A model generated the notes under the pieces. The model searched no databases and was not told the origin of the DNA. It worked only from the letters and a program-made list of their open reading frames with translations. A stretch of DNA of 64,000 nt from Linum tenue (lineage: Eukaryota; Streptophyta; Magnoliopsida; Malpighiales; Linaceae): the NCBI GenBank assembly GCA_946122785.1, contig CAMGYJ010000005.1, positions 90,638,547 to 90,702,546 on the forward strand. The letters are read 5' to 3'. Positions 57,923-64,000 of this stretch are shown here, piece by piece (positions within the stretch are counted from its first letter, which is position 1; every line of letters begins with the position of its first letter). A program made the translations under genes and the position numbers.

Positions 57923-60118
57923 GTGGATCGGTGTTGGGAAATGTTCCTGTCATTCATGTTGGGAAAAACACCGCAGAGAAGTGGATCGGTGTTGGGAAAT
58001 GGTTCTCGCTCAACCGGTGCCCCAAGGTTGGTCGGTTCGGCTTCTACCACACAAATTCCCATATCCTTGGACGATAGGGATCTTGAAGATATCGAGTATC
58101 CTCATGATGATGCCTTAGTCATTAAGGCAGTAATTGCAAATTATTCTGTGCAACGAGTCCTCATCGATGGAGGAAACTCTACAGATCTTTTATTCTACCC
58201 AGCTTTCAAGTCCATGGGTCTTCAGCTAAACAAATGTCAACCTCCTAGCATTTACCTCGTGGGCTTCTCCGGAAATCAAGTCCCAGTTCTGGGGATTCTC
58301 ACACTCCAAGTTCGTATTGGCAATGACCAACAAACCGTAGAGACCACAATCAACTTCCATGTTATTGACTGCCCTTCTGCGTACAACTGCATTCTCGGAC
58401 ACCCTTTTCTACATCAAGTTCGGGCTATACCCTCAACTCTGCACTTAAAATTGAAGTTCCCAACTATTGTCGGAGTTGGGTGTGTGAAGGGAGATCAAGC
58501 TCTTGCACGACAGTGTTGTGAGTTCTCCCTTAAAGATGGCTTTGTGGCCACGATTGAAGCCAAAGACGATGTCGCTCGTCCCTTTCCCGTCGACCCCGAT
58601 GAAGAACATACATTAGAAGAAGGGCGAACCGTTCGTGTATCCATGGCATGGCCTAAAAATGATCTCCCACGACTTCTCAGTTTGATGATCGAGTACAAAG
58701 AGCTCTTTGCTAAAGGACCTGAGGATATGCCTGGTCTCGATTCAAAAGTTGCCGAGCATACACTAGGGATTATCCAAGGTAGCAAACCCATCCAGCAAAA
58801 AAGAAGGAACTTTGCATGGGAACGTCGCCAGGCCATAGCAGAGGAAGTAATCAAACTAGGGCAAGCCGACTTCATTAGTGAGGTTCTCTACCCAACATGG
58901 TTGGATAATGTGGTCATGGTTAAAAAAGCCAACGGCCAGTGGAGAATGTGTGTTGACTTCACCGATCTCAACCAGGCTTGCCCGAAGGACCCGTATCCCC
59001 TTCCCAAGATTGATCTGCTTATCGATGCGACCGCCGACCATCGCCATCTCTCTTTTCTTGATATGTTCTCAGGGTACCACCAAATCCCACTAAAGAAGGA
59101 CGATACAAAATATACTACCTTCATGACTCGGGTAGGAAATTATTGCTACAAGGTGATGTCGTTCGGCCTCAAAAATGCCGAAACTACCTATCAATGTATG
59201 GTGGATCGAGTCTTTGCCCGACGACTATGTCAAAATGTAGAAGCCTATGTGGATGACATCCTAATCAAAAGTGCAGTGACACATGCACATTTAGAAGATC
59301 TACGCGAGAGTTTTGATACCCTACGAGGATACAACTTGCGCCTTAATACAAAGAAGTGCATCTTCGGGGCCACCGTAGGGAAGTTTCTAGGATTCATGGT
59401 GACAAGACGTGGAATCAAGGTTAACCCTAGGCAAATTCAAGCGATTTTTCAGATGACATCACCTACAAAGCATAAAGAAGTACATGTTCTAACAGGAAGG
59501 ATTGCGGCACTCAATCGATTCATTTCACGAGTTGGGGATCGGTGTGCCCCTTTCTTCAACACCCTAAAAGGAGCTGGAAAAACCTTTCAGTGGACTCCAG
59601 AATGTGAGAAAGCTTTCACAGAACTTAAGGAGTACTTGGTGAATCCCCAAATACTCTCATCTCCCGTCAACAACGAGACATTGTACTTGTACTTTGCTGT
59701 CTCCTCCAAGGCTGTGAGTGTTGTACTCGTATGCCGAGATACAGACAATAGAGAGCATCCTATTTACTACACTTGTAAGACCCTGTTAGATGCTGAAACA
59801 AGATACTCTCACGTGGAGAAAGCCACCCTAGCTGTGGTGGTTGCCACTCGAAACCTGCGTCCGTACTTCCAAAGCCACCCCATATGCATACTCTCCCAAC
59901 TACCTTTACGTCGTCTACTTCAGCGCGTGGATGTTGTTGGTAGAATGGTGAACTGGGCCATCGAGCTTAGTGAATACGATATCACTTTCCTCCCTCGCAC
60001 CGCCATCAAGTCCCAAGTTTTAGCTGACTTTATCGCGGAAGGTGTTCGAGCATGCCTCCGACCAGAAACAGAGACGTGGAGATTGTACGTTGATGGTGCA
60101 TCTAGTAAAACTGGATAA
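57923..60118 (+). pseudogene. Tat-lineage protease, reverse transcriptase and RNase H
   Basis: A 731-codon open frame. The protease region has YPHDDALVIKAVIANY then VLIDGGNSTDLLFYP; the usual D-(N/S/T)-G active site reads DGG. AYNCILGHPFLHQVRAIPST follows. RT has WRMCVDFTDLNQACPKDPYP, FSGYHQIPL, FGLKNAETTYQ and catalytic AYVDDILIKS. The connection and first RNase H follow (ETRYSHVEKATLAVV), then LADFIAEG and the start of a second RNase H (LYVDGASSKTG), where the frame ends in TAA. A 57-base direct repeat lies at 57903-58010. Part of Gag-Pol, so ATG at 57923 is not the true start. Confidence 0.9.
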
Positions 60119-61753
60119 GGAGTAGGAGTTCTGTTCATCAGTCCTCTCGGAGTCACTCATGAATTGGCAATTCGCTTTGCCAACACCATGACGAATAATG
60201 CCACCGAGTATGAAGCCCTCTTAGCGGGACTGACTATGGCTCAATAGTTGGGCATTCAACGAATTAGGGTCCACTCCGACTCTGCCCTAGTTGTAAATCA
60301 AGTGCAGGGGCATACGAGGTACGAGAGACCACGCTTGTACCATACACCAATGCCGCTCGTACGACGCTCTCTGAGTTTCCTCAAGCGGAGATAGTCCACA
60401 TATCTCGTGAGGATAATCTTCATGCAGATGCATTATCAAAACTTGCAACATCACAAGACTTCCTCAGCGAGAGGCATGTGATCGTTGACATGCGTCCAAT
60501 AATGTTATGCACCCAAGTTACCTCATTTCCAGCACAATCCGATTGGCGAACACCTCTTATCGAGTATCTAAAACATGGGCTCATGCCCGCTGACCAGAAG
60601 GAAGCATCCGCCTTAAGAGACGTGCCCCTCGTTACCTCCTGATCGAGGGAGATTTATACAAGAAAGGCTTCACTGGACCCTACCTGCGGTGCCTTAGCAT
60701 TGGCGAAGCACACTTTGCCGTACAGGAGGTACATGAAGGATCATGTGGGATGCATGCTGGTCGTCGTAGCTTGGAAAAAACCCTTATACGACAAGGTTAT
60801 TACTGGCCCACGATGCGGCGGGACACTCAGAAGTATGCTCAAGCATGCCCCAAATTCCAGGTGGCCGCGCAAACCACTCATGCACCTCCATCAAAAATGA
60901 AAGTTAACATCGGGCCATGGCCGTTCGCTCAATAGAGGATGGACTTTTTGGGACCCTTTCCCATGGCTCCCGGACGAAAGAAATGGCTGATCGTAGCCAT
61001 TGATTATTCCACCAAGTGGATCGAGGCTGAGGCGATCGCTAACCTATCCACTCAGAGAGTTGAAAAGTTTTTATGGCTAAACATCTTATGCAGGTTCAGT
61101 CTCCCTCATTTTCTAATCATGGATCAGGGGACACAATTGAAGAGCGAAGATTTACAGGCCTACTGCGCCCAATATGGAATCCTACTTCGATATGCCTCGG
61201 TGGTGGCTGAGGCTGCTAACAAAAGCATCCTATGGGGCATAAAACCAGATTAGGCCAGGCCAAGGGTCGATGGGTCGAGGAGCTGCTCCATGTGCTTTGG
61301 GCCCACCTGACAACTTACAAGACTTCCACTAGGGATACACCATACTTCTTGACTTATGACATCGATGTCGTGCAGCCAATTGAAATGGAGCTCTCCTCTT
61401 ACAAAATCCAAGCATTCCACCCCGATGAAAATCAAATCGAGCTCACTCATGATCTACATCTCATCGAGGAGTGTCGAGAGGAAGCACTTTTGCGACTCGC
61501 CGCTTCCAAAGAGAGGATCGCACGTTACTACAACGCCAAGGTGAGAAATCGACCCATTAGGGAAGGAGAATGGGTTCTGAGGATAATTTTCAAACACATT
61601 CCAAGTCAAGGAAAGTTCACCCCCCAGTGGGAGGGTCCTTACAAAGTGCGTAAAGTGGTGGGAACAAATACTGTAAAACTGTCACTCCCTGATGGTCAAG
61701 ACATGTCAAGGACTTGGAACACAATGCATCTAAGGAGATACTTTACTCCATAA
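60119..61753 (+). pseudogene. Tat-lineage second RNase H and integrase, broken
   Basis: The second, archaeal-type RNase H typical of the Tat clade continues with NNATEYEALLAGL, a TAG, then VHSDSALVVNQ. The integrase zinc region follows (GMHAGRRSL..YYWPTMRRDT...ACPKFQ); the last expected Cys is Phe here. The core has DFLGPFPM, MDQGTQ and AEAANK, so D, D and E are kept, but TAG at 60933 and later stops split it. The C-terminal part is open at 61232-61753 (EGEWVLR, GPYKVRKV, NTMHLRRYF) with no chromodomain. Dead as it stands. Confidence 0.85.
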
Positions 61754-61989
61754 ATATGGTAAACCCTTGCTATCTTTTAAATAAACACCCCAGTGGATTT
61801 GTTCCCTAAATAAATACCATGGTAGGGTGAAAGATAGCTAGCAATAAAAGCAGCGTGTTTATTATTACAAAAGTTTGGAAGCCCATTGTACATTACCTAC
61901 TACAGATGTTTATAAGCTAAGCTATACACATGACTGAGTATCTTACATATTATTTTACAATTTTATTTCAAGTTGGAATTTCATAAACT
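61754..61989. other. Spacer after integrase
   Basis: Non-coding, AT-rich, between the integrase stop and the antisense gene. Nothing is recognised. Confidence 0.4.
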
Positions 61990-63990
61990 TTAGTTCTCAA
62001 AAAACTCTAGGCCGAGTAACTCGGTTGCAGCCAACAACATTGCCGTAACGATATTACAGTCTGAATGCAGTGGGGTGCCAACCATTGGAGGTGCTTCAAA
62101 AACCGCATCTAAAAGTGGCGAGATGCGATGGAACTCAATCTCCACATTCGAAATCTGGCTTGCTGCTTCCCCTGACTGAGGAGCACCAGCGCATTCCTCC
62201 ATGACATTCATATTTTGGGATGTCACCTCCTCAGGTTCCAAAGTAGTCGCACATTCTTTAACCACTTGACGAAGGCGAGTGTCATCAATATCTCTTGCAG
62301 GATACATACAATAAATTGCCCTCCTGGCCAGGCGATGGACATTATCCATCACTCCCGAAACCGCTATCTGTAACTGATGACATTGAGTATTATTCTCTTA
62401 TCGGAGGGTGGTGTTTTTTTAGTGTAAACTAGTATTCTCCGACCGTAAAGACCTCCTGATTAGCCTCTCCTCACGCATACTGCGTGAAGCTGCTCAACTT
62501 TTTCACGAAGGCCAGCCTCAGCTGCTTCTGAGGTACGCAGCTCCTGTGTGGCTGCCTCAACATGTTGCTGAGCCTCCACCATGTCTGCATTCCATTCACA
62601 AGACTTGGAAGAAAATTGCTCGTCACTTGTCTTCATCTGGATTCTCATTTTGTCCAAAGAGCGAGTTGCCGCCTCTCAGGCCTCACTAACCCGAAGCACT
62701 ACCATAGCTAGGCGACACTCCATGGCAACAACATACCTCGCCATCTATTCGCAAAATAATAACGTCAATATATCATATATAAGTTGAAGACCAAAAAACA
62801 AAGGAAGAATGTAAAAGCACCTCTGAAACATACGAAGAAAAAGTCGATCCTGTGGCTACATCTTCTAAGACGGGGTAGTGTTTCCCCGCATCGCACAAAC
62901 TGTCAAATGTTATGACACCACCAGCCAAAATTCCACCTTTACTGGCTCTTGAAGACTCCCCCTGATGCTTCAGGGTTCCCCTACCGCCCACTGGGCTTTT
63001 TCCCTTGGCATCTCTGGATCTCCCCTCAGAGCGGCCCTTCCCAGTAGGTGAATCTCGTAATCCTCTCACCTAGGAACGAGTTCTCTTCTCCTGGTCATGA
63101 CGAACTCTTGACCGTCCACGCGGGGGATTATCTGGTCTCTCACGAATTGACACCCCGACATACGAGTGAGGCACTGCTGGCACTTCTCTATTCCTCATAC
63201 ACCTCTGAAAGTGCGAGTAATCTGCAAGGGAGGATTACAGTTAGAAAATATGGTCACAAAAAGGGAAGTACTATAAAAAAATGACGTACCTTTACCATAA
63301 ACAGGAAGAAACAAGCTTGCTCGAGCCCCAAGAGTACTTATATCAATGGGTTTCTCCTGGAGAAGCCGTTCATGTTGTAAAGTGATTTCTCCCTCAATCA
63401 CGGGATCCTGAAATCCTCCTGTAACACCTTTACTCCAGTTAGCCGGAACCGCAATACCTCCGAATGTAAAATCACTAGGTGGAGCAAGAAAATAAAAGAA
63501 TTATGTCTCCCACGATCCCTTCGGATGGCTCAGCGAAGTGCAAAGGTTATTGGTTGACTTCCGTTTGTGCAGTTCCCAAGCCACTCGATCATGAAGAAAG
63601 AAAAAACAAGCATAAAACAACTCAGGGGATGGTGGAACCCCAACTCGACGACATGACAGGATAAAAAAAGCGATGAAAGTCCAAAAATGAGGACTAACAG
63701 AATCGACTGAAAGCTTACTACGGTGCATTACTACACACAACCATGTAGGCAAGGGCAATCAAAACCCGTACTCCAGAGAAGAACAAAAAAGTGATTGCCA
63801 TGATGATGGCTTACAGCCGAAACAAATCTTTTGGGTATGGCATAGCTCCAGTGATGAGGCATACCATATGATACCAACAGTTCTCGCAACCACTTTTCAC
63901 TTTCCATAAAACCACGTCCCAGGCCACCTACTGGGTACTTCGGAGGCACTCGACCAAGAGGATACATCACCTCCCAAGGGAAAACATTAA
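61990..63990 (-). pseudogene. Antisense extra gene of the Tat-lineage element
   Basis: Minus-strand frames lie end to end: 63970-63731 (GRGFMESEKWLRELLVSYG), 63758-63501, 63401-63195 (ARASLFLPVYGKG), 63069-62773 (basic, Gly/Ser-rich), 62657-62460 (coiled coil, VEAATQELRTSEAAEAGL) and 62352-61990 (HRLARRAIYCMYPARD). The order of N-terminal block, basic linker, coiled coil and tail recalls the antisense proteins annotated as putative gypsy-type transposon in plant genomes. Extra antisense frames between pol and the 3' LTR are reported for Tat elements. Frameshifts or introns separate the pieces. The true N-terminus may lie beyond 64000. Function unknown. Confidence 0.55.
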
Positions 63991-64000
63991 AACCCAGTGG

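Overview
This is a plant nuclear window, probably from a eudicot. It is AT-rich, almost wholly made of nested transposable elements, and holds one clearly intact host-type gene with seven exons and plant-style introns. No rRNA, tRNA, organellar or bacterial features were seen.

Layout. 1-20539: small DNA transposon debris, then two near-identical copies of a ~4.5 kb block (847-5329 and 10949-15419). Each copy leads into the LTR of the same Athila-like Ty3 family. The first LTR runs into a gag fragment fused to a Ty1/copia pol fragment. The second starts a 5.6 kb non-autonomous Athila-like element (14925-20539). 20540-30069: a Mutator-like element (MULE) on the minus strand with three genes: a truncated gene, a FAR1-type transposase broken by one stop codon, and an intact nine-exon Ulp1-type SUMO-protease gene. 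31593-37292: a full-length, broken Ty1/copia element. 37293-49307: a quieter stretch with two hAT elements, a CATGCATG-rich minisatellite and the mitochondrial carrier gene (44933-46820, minus). 49308-54063: a second Athila-like remnant with a Tourist MITE in its LTR. 54065-64000: a lone inverted LTR, then a Tat-lineage Ty3 element (gag, protease, RT, two RNase H domains, integrase) with an antisense extra gene that runs off the window.

The strongest candidate for something undescribed is the MULE. Its non-coding parts carry about 85 perfect copies (counted by eye) of the 8-bp palindrome GGTCGACC. I found one other copy in the rest of the window and none in the exons. The copies come in pairs whose starts lie 20-22 bp apart, most often exactly 21 bp, which is two turns of B-DNA. 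They fill the 5' leader introns and upstream regions of all three genes, and one intron of the Ulp1 gene holds four sites in exact 21-bp steps. The layout resembles the VANDAL MULEs of Arabidopsis, in which the element-encoded VANC protein binds a short repeated motif in the non-coding DNA and reverses silencing. The motif here is different, and the element carries a Ulp1 protease. That an element-encoded protein reads this motif is inference; the motif, its pairing and its absence from exons are seen directly.
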